Of a stretch of 55,880 bases of DNA, positions 38,533-49,500 are shown one piece after another. Numbering within the stretch: the stretch's first letter is position 1; each line of letters opens with the position of its first letter. This stretch comes from Gammaproteobacteria bacterium. GTDB lineage: Bacteria > Pseudomonadota > Gammaproteobacteria > Arenicellales > Poriferihabitantaceae. The stretch spans positions 1 to 55,880 of the forward strand of contig JAPOSW010000098.1 of the NCBI GenBank assembly GCA_026709505.1, in the 5' to 3' direction. The position numbers and the translations under genes were made by a program. The notes beneath the pieces were generated by a model. It was not told the origin of the DNA, did no database searches, and saw only the letters and a program-made list of their open reading frames with translations.

Positions 38533-39801
38533 ATGACCAGTCCTGACATAAAACTAAAGAATCTGTTCGATCCAGGACCCGGAAGAATTCCCCCGCTTCT
38601 AGCCGGGAGAGAACATGAAAAGGCTTTTTTCCGTGATAGCGTAGATCGTTTGACCACCAAAGTTTCCCCGAGGCAGGACATGATCATTTATGGTCCTCGC
38701 GGCAATGGCAAAACGGCATTGCTGAGGTATTTGCAGGAGGCAATCCAGAAAGAGGCAGGAGACAAACTGGAAATTTCCTGGGTCACGCCCTCGCAATTCA
38801 AGGATCTAGTACAACTGGTTGGCCTGATCCTGGGCAATGATCAAAGCCTGTTCAAGAAGGCACTTAACCTGTTTGAGCGCATGTTCGATGATTCCACCGC
38901 TTCGGCAAATATCGGCATGGCTTCAGTGAAAACAAGCCTGAACCGATCCAAAGAGACGCTGGTGCTCGAAGATTTGTTGCGGGAGAAAAGCAAGAGGAAA
39001 CCCTTCATTTTGATCATCGATGAAGCGCACACGCTGCAATCTGACATGGGACAGGTTCTTCTGAACGCGAGCCAGAATGTCCGTGCAGAAAAGTGTCCGC
39101 TTCTCCTTGTGCTGGCAGGCACCCCAAATCTCCAGACCATATTGAACCAGTCCAGCGCAACCTTCTGGGATAGGAACAGCATATTTCCTCTAGGCCGCCT
39201 TTCGGAGAAAGAGGCCCGGAAAGCACTGACGACACCTTTGGAATCATGTCAGGTGGCCTGCCCCGAAAAAGTTGCAATGCAAGTGATTGACCGTGCTCAA
39301 TGCTACCCCTACTTTATCCAGATATGGGGGAGCTGCATTGCCGATCAATTGGTCAAGACGGATGAGCGGGAAGTGACTTTGGAAATCCTCACGGAAGTTG
39401 AAGATATGGCGATTGCCAAATGTTCAAACATATATGTACACCGCTTCGATGAATTGAATAGGATGGGACTAGTGCCATTGGCTGTCGACATTGGCAGTGC
39501 CTTTGCGGAAAACGACAATCAACCCATTCCGATTCGGGAATTAGAAGATTTAGTCTGGCTATCTTTAGAAAAACTGGGAAAGTCAGCCACCCATGAAGCG
39601 GTTCAGGAAAACATGCAGAAGTTGATGCATGTCGGCTATATCTGGCAAATTTCAGTATTCGATAAAACAACAGGAGAGATTCCGTTGCTCTGTTATGAAC
39701 CGGGTATTCCGAGCCTGATGAAGTTCGTCAAAGGGCAAAGGCGGCCACAAGCTGAAGTAAATGCCTTTTTGGAAGCGTTCCAGAATAGGGCAAAGAATTG
39801 A
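38533..39801 (+). CDS. AAA-type ATPase of unknown function
   Basis: A 422 aa ATPase. Walker A GPRGNGKT is at residues 54-61 and Walker B FILIIDEAHTLQ near 157-168. VLAGTPNL is a sensor-1-like motif. The C-terminal ~150 residues look like a winged-helix domain, as in ORC1/CDC6- or TniB/MNS-type ATPases. It is a single gene with its own promoter-like region, and no partner is visible. No nuclease or protease domain was seen. Related proteins act in replication, transposition or defence, but none of these is supported by context here. Confidence 0.75.
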   Translation: MTSPDIKLKNLFDPGPGRIPPLLAGREHEKAFFRDSVDRLTTKVSPRQDMIIYGPRGNGKTALLRYLQEAIQKEAGDKLEISWVTPSQFKDLVQLVGLILGNDQSLFKKALNLFERMFDDSTASANIGMASVKTSLNRSKETLVLEDLLREKSKRKPFILIIDEAHTLQSDMGQVLLNASQNVRAEKCPLLLVLAGTPNLQTILNQSSATFWDRNSIFPLGRLSEKEARKALTTPLESCQVACPEKVAMQVIDRAQCYPYFIQIWGSCIADQLVKTDEREVTLEILTEVEDMAIAKCSNIYVHRFDELNRMGLVPLAVDIGSAFAENDNQPIPIRELEDLVWLSLEKLGKSATHEAVQENMQKLMHVGYIWQISVFDKTTGEIPLLCYEPGIPSLMKFVKGQRRPQAEVNAFLEAFQNRAKN

Positions 39802-40626
39802 AAAAGAATGCTGGAATAATGACTATGCGTCAATAATGGAATGGCGTTTTCCTCTGCACTACCCGGGCTTGGGTTCTGTATCAATGCCAGCCCCGCTCGC
39901 ATGAATGAAGAATATGATTGAAGCGGAATGAATCGGATTGTCGAGCTGATCAAGCTTGAGACTATCCGCAGATTCGAAGAAAATTACTCGTTCCAGAAAG
40001 ACGAATCAATGCTCGCTATTCACTATTTCGAGAATAAAAATCACGTTGTCGGATATCAAGAAAAAAAGCGAGGCAATTTCAGACTGTCATATTAACCGGT
40101 TCCAGCGTGTCTACTCTTCGTCAAATCCCGAAGCACCTTTTATCGCAGCCAATGACAGCGTTTTCGCGTTTGCTGAAAGACTCGCACAGCCACCGACTTG
40201 CCAAGCTAGATTGACATTAAGGCATAACCCATCGACATTTAGATTGCTCCTTGCCTGCAATGCAAAAAAGCACGGCAGTGCCGAGATAACCCGCCCTGAG
40301 GAGCTGTTCCAGCGATTCACCAAGCTGAATGCTGCAACACCTGGTGTGGAATAAAGGCCCCTCATAAAATTAGCGTGAGATGTGCCTATATCGATATGGA
40401 CAGAATTTGCGCAGAATGCATTCTTCGCACTCGGGTCAATAATGCTTGGGTAATGAAGGCAGGCCAGTTCCTTGAGAATCGCGTTGTGTTTTGCTATCGA
40501 TTTCTGCATCTAATTCTCGCCCTCGAAAAACTCAGTGTACGCGGCCGATAAGGCTGACCTTCCGGCAAAATTCACTGCGGATATGGTTTTCCGGAAATAT
40601 GGGACGGCAAAGTCGGGGCGTGAAGG
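39802..40626. other. Gene-poor region between AAA ATPase and psiE
   Basis: About 820 bases. Two overlapping opposite frames (39956-40354 plus, 40111-40509 minus) are open but show no known domain, and at most one could be real. The plus product includes LFQRFTKLNAATPGVE. No evidence favours either. Confidence 0.4.
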
Positions 40627-41094
40627 CTAGTTATCCTTCAGCGAATCCTCCTGCAGGCCTTCCGATGGGTAGCGAAAAGAGCCGAACCGGAACACCAGTG
40701 TGGACACTGCCAGAATCAGGATTGCTGAGGAAATGTAGATCAGGGGCAAGACCGGCAGTTCCTCAATCGGCACTTCCTCCAACAGATGGTGATCCACCTG
40801 AATGATACCTACCAGCATGCGTGTAAGCGCGGTTATGGCCACGTAGATCAGGAAACGCACGGGCATGCGCTTGGTCTTGAAATAGATGCCTACCATGGCA
40901 CCCAGCTCAAGGTAGATGAAAAGCAGCAGGATATCCTCGATCGATGCCGAGCGCTTGCTGACCATCAGATGAAGGAATTCGGATCCTGCCGACCAGACCA
41001 CCATGCTGCCGATCATGAACAGGGCCAGGTAGTGGAAGGCATCCGTCAGGAAATTTCCAAGGGAACGGACTGATGACTGGTTGATTTCGGGCAT
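40627..41094 (-). CDS. psiE: Phosphate-starvation-inducible membrane protein
   Basis: A 155 aa inner-membrane protein with about four hydrophobic segments, FHYLALFMIGSMVVW, ILLLFIYLELGAMVGIYF, FLIYVAITALTRMLV and LIYISSAILILAVSTLV, matching the PsiE family. IEDILLLFIYLELGAMV and RMPVRFLIY are characteristic. Function is unknown; in E. coli it is under PhoB control, which would tie it to the phoBR pair in this window. No convincing Pho box was found in the bases upstream of 41094. Confidence 0.88.
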   Translation of the reverse strand: MPEINQSSVRSLGNFLTDAFHYLALFMIGSMVVWSAGSEFLHLMVSKRSASIEDILLLFIYLELGAMVGIYFKTKRMPVRFLIYVAITALTRMLVGIIQVDHHLLEEVPIEELPVLPLIYISSAILILAVSTLVFRFGSFRYPSEGLQEDSLKDN

Positions 41095-41618
41095 GTTGAC
41101 AGCTTATTCGGGACGCTTGTGAAGCAATATAGCATATTTTTCATCAGCGGCCCCTGACTGTTGACCCAAAGCCGTAACACCTCGGATCCCAGGGCAGGAG
41201 TTTCGTTCGCAGAATCTCGATCATTGCTGAATGATCAAGAACAGTCAGTTGGCCGGCTTGCCGGGAGATGAAGGAGCCAGACAATGTTTGAGGGCCTAAT
41301 ACTGCCTTCATCCCATAGTATGCCGTTCTTGTCACTTTTGGCAATTTTCGAGGCTTTTGCCGATTCTTCTCCGAGCTTCACCGACTCCAAAGATGACATT
41401 TTGGAATTGTCCTGCTGGAAGGAGTGTGTCGGGCAGAGTCCAACCAGCCAGAAAAATGCACCTTTCATGCGACACGAGAAAATGTCGTCCTGGTCAACCT
41501 GGATGCACCCCATAATTTCACGGGTTGCAATATAATTCACGCCAGAATGCAAAACTGCGCTGACTCATTAAGCTTGACGAACAATACTTTCCAGTACAAA
41601 CAAGACACAGCTACGGAA
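41095..41618. other. Spacer between psiE and enoyl-CoA hydratase genes
   Basis: About 520 bases. The enoyl-CoA hydratase frame remains open back to 41424, but the extra residues look non-coding. Overlapping frames on the minus strand lack features. Both flanking promoters must lie here. Confidence 0.45.
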
Positions 41619-42416
41619 ATGGATTGCCAGCGATTCGAAACACTGCTTGTCCGTCTAGAGAATAACCATGTAATGGTTATCACTCTGAACCGTCCGGGCT
41701 CATTGAATGCATTCAATAGCCAGATGTCTCGTGAACTTTACGAGCTCTTCGAAGAAATTGCCATGGATTCTGGCACTCTTCGATGCATCGTACTGACCGG
41801 CTCGGGGGACCGTGCGTTTTGTGCAGGAGCAGATCTCAAAGAACGGAAAAACATGTCGGATGAACGCTGGGTTCTGCAGCACCGCATCTTTGAGAGAATG
41901 GTCAGGGCAATTCGAGACTGCCCTGTACCCATTATCGGGGCCATCAATGGCCTTGCGTATGGTGGCGGATGTGAAATCGCTGGGCTCCTTGACTTTCTAT
42001 ACGCTTCTGAAACAGCACGCTTCGCCTTGCCTGAATCTACCCTCGGCATCATGCCCGGAGCAGGCGGAACACAGACGCTTTCCAGGGCAGTGGGTGAACG
42101 AAGAACAAAGGAATTGATTTTTTCAGGTCAGCCTTTCACGGCCCATGATGCCTTCCAGTGGGGATTGGTTAACCGGGTTTTGCCTTCCCCGGAACTGTTG
42201 CCTGCTGCACTTGAGACAGCCTCGAGAATTGCCAGTAATGCTCCACTTGCAGTTCAACAGGCCAAGCAATCCATCCATCGTGGACTGCAAATGTCGCTCT
42301 CCGATGCACTGATGTATGAAATTGAATGCTACTACCGTACTGTGCCCACTCGGGACCGCAAGGAAGGTGTGCTGGCCTTTAACGAAAAGCGAAAGCCCAC
42401 CTTTGAGGGGCGATAG
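41619..42416 (+). CDS. Enoyl-CoA hydratase/isomerase (crotonase) family protein
   Basis: Hydrates or isomerises enoyl-CoA esters. The 265 aa product shows VITLNRPGSLNAFN, FCAGADLKERKNM and INGLAYGGGCEIAGLLDF (oxyanion hole), with PESTLGIMPGAGGTQTLSRAVG, which carries one catalytic Glu, and ending GVLAFNEKRKPTF. The in-frame ATG at 41619 gives the standard family length; the longer frame adds 65 improbable residues. Neighbouring acyl-CoA dehydrogenase and acyl-CoA ligase genes suggest a shared acyl-chain pathway, although they are not in one operon. Confidence 0.9.
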   Translation: MDCQRFETLLVRLENNHVMVITLNRPGSLNAFNSQMSRELYELFEEIAMDSGTLRCIVLTGSGDRAFCAGADLKERKNMSDERWVLQHRIFERMVRAIRDCPVPIIGAINGLAYGGGCEIAGLLDFLYASETARFALPESTLGIMPGAGGTQTLSRAVGERRTKELIFSGQPFTAHDAFQWGLVNRVLPSPELLPAALETASRIASNAPLAVQQAKQSIHRGLQMSLSDALMYEIECYYRTVPTRDRKEGVLAFNEKRKPTFEGR

Positions 42417-42622
42417 CCTTGATAAGAATGCATGAATGCTCGTTCGGCTTATCTGTCTATCCTGGCCTTGCGGATAGGGAGGAGCGGAAATACTTCAACT
42501 GGCCGCAGATGGCTACAGAAGTTCAAGATTGATGGTGACTTGACCCAGTAATCAGGGCAAGGACCGCAAACTTGACACGTCATGGTCCAGTATCATCGAT
42601 TCACTAATTCCCACTATCGTCC

Positions 42623-43336
42623 TTGACCATGATTGATCATCCAAAGCCGGCCTGTATACGGGCAGTCAAGGATGCTCTGGGATTTCCCTCCATCATGCTT
42701 TGTGCAAGCATGATGGGTTTCGGATCGCTGGCCCAGCAAAGCGGATACAGTCTTGGCATGGCACTTAGCCTTACCGCTGGAATTTGGGGACTGCCCGGAC
42801 AGGTAGCGATGATTGAATTCCATGCATCCGGAGCATCAATCCTGTTTGCGGTTCTGGCCTCTTCGCTTGCAAATGCACGGTTCATGCCCATGGCGGTGTC
42901 GTTTCTGCCCCTCATCAGGGATGGCGTGCGCCATTACGGCTGGATGTTCGTACTGGTTCAAATGCTGTCGCTCAACCCCTGGGCCGCAGGACAACGTGTA
43001 TTTCCCGGAATTATCACTTCCGTACGAGTCTACTATTATGTGGTGTTTGCCCTGGTGTGCATGGCTGCCGGGCTAACCGGCACTGCCATTGGCTATTTCG
43101 GAATTGGAAATATCGGTCGACCAGCAGCATTGGGCCTGCTGTTTTTGAACCCCTTGTTCTTTTCAGTGATGATTGCCGGAACTCGAATGCGGCCCGCGAT
43201 GATTGCCATCCTGATTGGCATCCCTCTAGGCCCGATTTTTCATTATTTGTCTTCGGACTGGGGTTTGCTGGCAGCCGGATTAATCGGCGGCTCCTTTGCA
43301 TTCTGGATTCATCGTAAAACCAAAAAGGAAGCCTGA
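42623..43336 (+). CDS. azlC: AzlC family branched-chain amino acid exporter subunit
   Basis: Inner-membrane protein of 237 aa, the larger subunit of the AzlCD (YgaZH/BrnFE) exporter. FPSIMLCASMMGFGSLAQQSG begins the first segment (GFGSLAQQSG is the conserved part). GLPGQVAMIEFHASGAS and ANARFMPMAVSFLP are typical AzlC motifs. About six to seven hydrophobic segments follow. The frame opens at TTG 42623; the ATG at 42629 is the likelier start. It overlaps azlD by one base (TGATG), so the subunits are co-translated. Confidence 0.9.
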   Translation: MTMIDHPKPACIRAVKDALGFPSIMLCASMMGFGSLAQQSGYSLGMALSLTAGIWGLPGQVAMIEFHASGASILFAVLASSLANARFMPMAVSFLPLIRDGVRHYGWMFVLVQMLSLNPWAAGQRVFPGIITSVRVYYYVVFALVCMAAGLTGTAIGYFGIGNIGRPAALGLLFLNPLFFSVMIAGTRMRPAMIAILIGIPLGPIFHYLSSDWGLLAAGLIGGSFAFWIHRKTKKEA

Positions 43337-43671
43337 TGGATACAGCGACCACACTCTGGATATTGGTGATTGCTTCCATTCTGGCAACCTATCTATGGCG
43401 GTTTCTCGGAACCTTGTTTTCAAGAAGAATCGATCCCGATGGCGCCTTGTTCCAGTGGGTCACATGTGTTTCCTACTGCATGCTGGCCGGGTTAATCTCG
43501 AGAATGATTCTGGTTCCTGTGGGCAGTCTTGTCGAAGTTCCGCTCTGGATTCGGCTGGTGGGTGTGATGGTCGGTCTTACTGTCTTCTTTATCGCTGGCC
43601 GGATCATGCTGCTTGCCGTTGGTTCCGGCCTAGCGGTGTTTATTGGACTTGCCACAGTCCTGAATATCTGA
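43336..43671 (+). CDS. azlD: AzlD family branched-chain amino acid exporter subunit
   Basis: Small partner of AzlC, 111 aa, with about four membrane segments, among them LWILVIASILATYLWRFLG, CVSYCMLAGLISRMILVPVG and MLLAVGSGLAVFIGLATVL. The TYLWR motif near the start is typical. Together with AzlC it exports branched-chain or sulfur amino acids. Starting within the azlC stop codon it is translationally coupled. Confidence 0.9.
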   Translation: MDTATTLWILVIASILATYLWRFLGTLFSRRIDPDGALFQWVTCVSYCMLAGLISRMILVPVGSLVEVPLWIRLVGVMVGLTVFFIAGRIMLLAVGSGLAVFIGLATVLNI

Positions 43672-44234
43672 AGGGCTTTTCCAGTTTTTTTCAGGGTTCG
43701 GCAAACTGCTCTGAAAGGAGCAATGTACACTTGACAAGCCTATAATTTGATAACCCGGTAGTTTTCACTCAATCATCGAATATGCCGAAATAGAAAATTT
43801 AAGCCAAGCACAAGCCATCAGCCTGCTTTGTGGGTGGTGGGGGTTCCAGCTATGAAATGGGTAGTTTGCACGGAATAGTCATACTGCAGGCTATTCGACC
43901 CTGTCAATGCCGATTCTTCGATTATCAGACCCCCTAATCCTCAAATAGAGTGCTCGGCATCAGGTGCAAATCATATGCACCGTTGGTTTCGACCTTTGAT
44001 AAATTATCCCCCATTGGGTGGATTCTACAGGCCCCTCGAAAACCCAGCTATACATGGCATTGAGGGTACCTTCGGGTTTTCTATTTCTGGAATTGGGGCT
44101 TCAAAAGATTGGCAAACTGTATTCATTGAGCTGTGTAAAGGCTATTCGCCCTTTCTATTCCTCACTTGTCCAGTCTTTTCCTGTCTGCTCCAGTTTTTGC
44201 ATCGCACATTCAACTCATCCCTACCGGCACCAGT
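43672..44234. other. Intergenic stretch between azlD and glycerate kinase
   Basis: About 560 bases without a recognisable gene. Short plus-strand frames near 43975-44380 run into the end of the opposite kinase gene and lack domains. No transcription terminator with a clear T run was noticed. Confidence 0.5.
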
Positions 44235-45479
44235 TCACCGGTTCTTCAAGACAATCACAAGATCCATCACGTTGGTGCCCGTCGGCCCGCTCACAAACAA
44301 CCCTCCCACTTGATCAAGATATGACCCGGCATCCGCCTCAACCAACGCTGTATCTGCCACCGATTCTGTTCTGTACGTAGTCCCATCAACAATTCCACCG
44401 GCCGCATCCGTGGGCCCATCCGTGCCGTCTGTACCTGCGGCAATAAGGGAAATGCCGGCCTGCCCGCGAATGGATTTTGCAACTGAAAGTGCAAGATGCT
44501 GCATGCGTCCTCCCCTACCGGGCTTTTCGGGCAAAACAACAGTCGGCTCGCCACCAAAGACATACACCCCGCCAGGACCGGTCAGAACCAATTCCGAAAT
44601 CCTTTGCACCACATCTTCCATGTCGCCATGCAGCGTTTCTTCATTCATGACAACCTGCAGGCCTTTGTCCGTTGCAAATTGTTCGCAGGCATTGCGTGCC
44701 ACCGTGTTGGAGGCAATCACCCTGCTTGAGAAACTTGACAGACTGGGACAGGGATATTTTTCTTCAGTTGTTATCCCGGCATCCGCCAGAATTTCCTCAA
44801 TCACTGCCGGAATCCTGGGACTACTGGATCGTGACGGGCAGGTTGAGCCAATGCCGGAACCGATTACAGCCGGATCATCATGCTGAACATCGGAAACCAA
44901 AAGTACATGAGATGACTTGCTTTTACCAAGAGCCATTAACTTTCCGCCCTTAATCCGGGAAATTCGGGTTCTTACCGCATTGATTTGATGAATATCCAGC
45001 CCGTTTGCAAGCATTGCGCTAGTCAAGGACTCCAGGTATTCCAGTCCCAGCCCTTCTACCAGTACTTCAAGCAAGGATGAGGCCCCACCCGAAACCAGCA
45101 CCAGAAAAGCCTGGTCTGGCAGAATCGATTGAACAAAATCAATTGCCGTGGTTCCGGCCTTGATGCTGTTCTGGTCGGGTATCGGATGAGCTGACTCGAT
45201 GACTTGAAAGCGTTGATCTTCGAGAAGCTGTGGATCAGTATGACCGTACTTGGTAATCATCAGACACTGGGCATCCGGAGCCATGAAGCCAGTTGCACCC
45301 AGGCACATTGATGAAGCCGCCTTGCCAACGGCCAGAAGGCGCTCAACACGTTCAGGGCCATGTCTCGTCAATGCTTGACGGACGGCATTTTCTCCTTTGA
45401 CGCTTGCCACTCCAGCACCCCAGCAATCAATGAGAAATTGTCTGGCGCCCATTTCATCAGAATCCGGTTTCGTTATCAT
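44235..45479 (-). CDS. Glycerate 2-kinase (GckA/TtuD, MOFRL family)
   Basis: Phosphorylates glycerate to 2-phosphoglycerate, linking glyoxylate or hydroxypyruvate metabolism to glycolysis. The 414 aa protein shows RLLAVGKAASSM, ESAHPIPDQNSI, LVLVSGGASSLL and VYVFGGEPTVVLP, and the C-terminal MOFRL-domain motif AAGTDGTDGPTDAAGGIVD. These motifs define the type II glycerate kinases often mis-named hydroxypyruvate reductase. It fits with glcDEF upstream in the window, which make glyoxylate. No glyoxylate carboligase or tartronate reductase is visible. Confidence 0.9.
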   Translation of the reverse strand: MITKPDSDEMGARQFLIDCWGAGVASVKGENAVRQALTRHGPERVERLLAVGKAASSMCLGATGFMAPDAQCLMITKYGHTDPQLLEDQRFQVIESAHPIPDQNSIKAGTTAIDFVQSILPDQAFLVLVSGGASSLLEVLVEGLGLEYLESLTSAMLANGLDIHQINAVRTRISRIKGGKLMALGKSKSSHVLLVSDVQHDDPAVIGSGIGSTCPSRSSSPRIPAVIEEILADAGITTEEKYPCPSLSSFSSRVIASNTVARNACEQFATDKGLQVVMNEETLHGDMEDVVQRISELVLTGPGGVYVFGGEPTVVLPEKPGRGGRMQHLALSVAKSIRGQAGISLIAAGTDGTDGPTDAAGGIVDGTTYRTESVADTALVEADAGSYLDQVGGLFVSGPTGTNVMDLVIVLKNR

Positions 45480-45802
45480 GTGCCTGCTGGTCTATCTACG
45501 GGTTTTTACAGGGCATTGAAAAGAAGCGAGAACAGAAGAATCCAGTAACTCCGACCGACCAGCCACCGACAATGTGGATTTCAGCCTTTGGCCTTGAGGA
45601 CTTTCGAGCCAGTTTCGGAATGTTCCTAATAACCATGGCAGTCATAAAGTAATGCCGGGAACACGATTGTGACCGTGACCAGTCATCATTGATTCACAAC
45701 ACCAGTGAACCGAATCCACTGTCATGAAAGGAAGGACGCCTCCTGCCCATTTCTGTCAGATGATGGCCTGGGTTGGGCTGCTGGCCTTGCGGTCCATAAA
45801 CC
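45480..45802. other. Short spacer between glycerate kinase and acyl-CoA ligase
   Basis: About 320 bases with no recognisable coding sequence, repeat or terminator. Confidence 0.5.
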
Positions 45803-47434
45803 TCAATCTATCGATTTTGCCTGCTCTCGCAACTTGAATTTCTGAATCTTGCCTGTCGAGGTCTTGGGCAGGTCCTGGAAAATGACGGTTTTGGGCGCCT
45901 TGTAGCGGGCAATACGGCTTTTGCAGAAATCAATGAGGTCTTGCTCGCTGACTGTGGAACTGGGCACCCGCTCGACGAATGCACAGGGCACTTCTCCCCA
46001 TTTTTCATCCGGGCAGGCAACCACGGCAACGCCAGTCACATCGGAATGCGCATACAGACAGTTTTCAACTTCAATCGAAGAGATGTTTTCACCACCGGAG
46101 ATGATGATATCCTTGGAGCGATCCTTGAGCTGTATGTACTGATCACTATGCATTACCCCAAGATCCCCTGAATGAAACCAGCCGCCCGCAAAGGCCTCTT
46201 GTGTCGCACCCGGATTATCAAGATAGCCCTTCATGACAATATTTCCCCGAAGCATCGTCTCTCCCAGCTCCTGTCCATCGCTGACGACAGGATCCAGAGT
46301 CTGCGAATCCAGTATTTTCAGGTCTTCGAGAACAGGATAAGTCACTCCCTGCCTTGATTTCTTCTCGGACTTCTGCTGATCGTCCAGCTTGTCCCACTCG
46401 TCTTTCCATGCGCAAATCACCGCGGGGCCGTATGTTTCCGTCAAGCCATAAACATGGGTAACCGAAAACCCCGCCGATTCCATTGACTCCAGCACTGCCG
46501 AAGGAGGAGGTGCCGCCGCAGTCATCATTTTGACCTGATGCGAAAATGGCCGTCTCTCACTGTCTTTGGCATTAATGACCATGCCCATGATTATCGGTGC
46601 GCCGCAAAAATGGGTGACCGCATGATCGGCAATTGCATCGAAGATGCTTTTTGAATGAATTTGCCGTAGACAGACATTCACGCCGGCCATGGCAGCCAAT
46701 GTCCATGGAAAACACCATCCATTGCAATGAAACATCGGCAATGTCCACAAATAGACCGGATGGTGCGGCATTTCCCATGCCACTATGTTGCTTAAAGCAT
46801 TCAAGTAAGCGCCCCTGTAGTGATAAACCACGCCTTTGGGGTTGCCCGTGGTCCCGGACGTATAGCTGAGGGATATCGCATCCCATTCGTCATCCGGCAG
46901 TTCCCGAAGCTTTTGATTGGGGTCACCCGAGTCAAGGAATTCCTCGTAATCAAGAGCTCCCTTGATTGACATTTCTGCATTCGGGGCGGAGACTTCAATG
47001 ACAGTAATCGGTCGCTCGATCATTGACAATGCCTCTCCAGCTGAAGATGCGCACTCTGCATCAACGATAAACACCTCTGATCGCGCATGCTCGAGAATGA
47101 AGGCAATTTCTTCAGGACTGAGGCGTGTATTGATTGTATTTAAAACCCCGCCGGACATGGGAATTCCAAAATGAGCTTCAAAAATCGATAATGAATTTGG
47201 GGCAATAATTGAAACAGTCTGATTTTTCGACACGCCGAGTCCGAGCAGCGCTGATGCCAGTTTTCGCGTGCGCTCGGACACCTCTCCCCAGGTTTTCCGG
47301 ATGTCTCCATCAATAACGGCAAGGCGCTCTGGATAGGTTCGAGCAGTGCGATTGAGAAAGGATACCGGAGTGAGCGGAGCATAGTTCGCATCGCACTTAT
47401 CCAGATTGGATAGATACGGATTGTCGTTCTTCAT
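45803..47434 (-). CDS. Acyl-CoA synthetase, DmdB-like (AMP-forming)
   Basis: Activates a carboxylate to its CoA thioester through an acyl-AMP intermediate. The 543 aa ANL-family enzyme has the P-loop-like YTSGTTGNPKGVVYHYRG, the YGLTETYGP motif, WFHSGDLGVM and KDIIISGGENISSIEVE, and the catalytic Lys in KTSTGKIQKFKLR. The extended segment ICAWKDEWDKL and LDDQQKSEKKSRQG after the YGLTE motif is typical of the 3-methylmercaptopropionyl-CoA ligase (DmdB) and medium-chain group. DmdB identity is an inference, since no dmdA or dmdC is nearby. It is divergent from the CoA-binding protein gene. Confidence 0.88.
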   Translation of the reverse strand: MKNDNPYLSNLDKCDANYAPLTPVSFLNRTARTYPERLAVIDGDIRKTWGEVSERTRKLASALLGLGVSKNQTVSIIAPNSLSIFEAHFGIPMSGGVLNTINTRLSPEEIAFILEHARSEVFIVDAECASSAGEALSMIERPITVIEVSAPNAEMSIKGALDYEEFLDSGDPNQKLRELPDDEWDAISLSYTSGTTGNPKGVVYHYRGAYLNALSNIVAWEMPHHPVYLWTLPMFHCNGWCFPWTLAAMAGVNVCLRQIHSKSIFDAIADHAVTHFCGAPIIMGMVINAKDSERRPFSHQVKMMTAAAPPPSAVLESMESAGFSVTHVYGLTETYGPAVICAWKDEWDKLDDQQKSEKKSRQGVTYPVLEDLKILDSQTLDPVVSDGQELGETMLRGNIVMKGYLDNPGATQEAFAGGWFHSGDLGVMHSDQYIQLKDRSKDIIISGGENISSIEVENCLYAHSDVTGVAVVACPDEKWGEVPCAFVERVPSSTVSEQDLIDFCKSRIARYKAPKTVIFQDLPKTSTGKIQKFKLREQAKSID

Positions 47435-47512
47435 GGAATTGTTTACTCAGTTGTGGTGAAATTAGCCCCTATTGCATAGACTGATAATGAGCCTGCTCTG
47501 AAGATTTAGATT

Positions 47513-49283
<1,771 letters not shown>

Positions 49284-49500
49284 AGGATCCGTTTTGCGGT
49301 ATCGGGAATGAATAGGGAAACAGGCGGCAAACCCGGAGCATCGGCATGTCCGGCATTCTTGAGCTGGAAGTTCCTTGACGCTCGCACGGAAGCAGTCCGG
49401 CATGATCGCCAGCCCATCAAAGTTTCCATGTCTTGTGGATGTATGCCTGCGCCTATTGCCAAATGGGTTATTTCCAAAGTCATTTTAGAACACCCGCTCT

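Noticed and set aside
40111-40509. Minus-strand frame of 132 codons
   Set aside because: Overlaps an equally open plus-strand frame, and neither translation shows a recognisable domain.
41235-41552. Minus-strand frame of 105 codons before the hydratase gene
   Set aside because: No features; probably chance within the spacer.
41424-41618. Long N-terminal extension of the enoyl-CoA hydratase
   Set aside because: The 65 added residues lack the family fold and codon bias; the ATG at 41619 gives the normal length.
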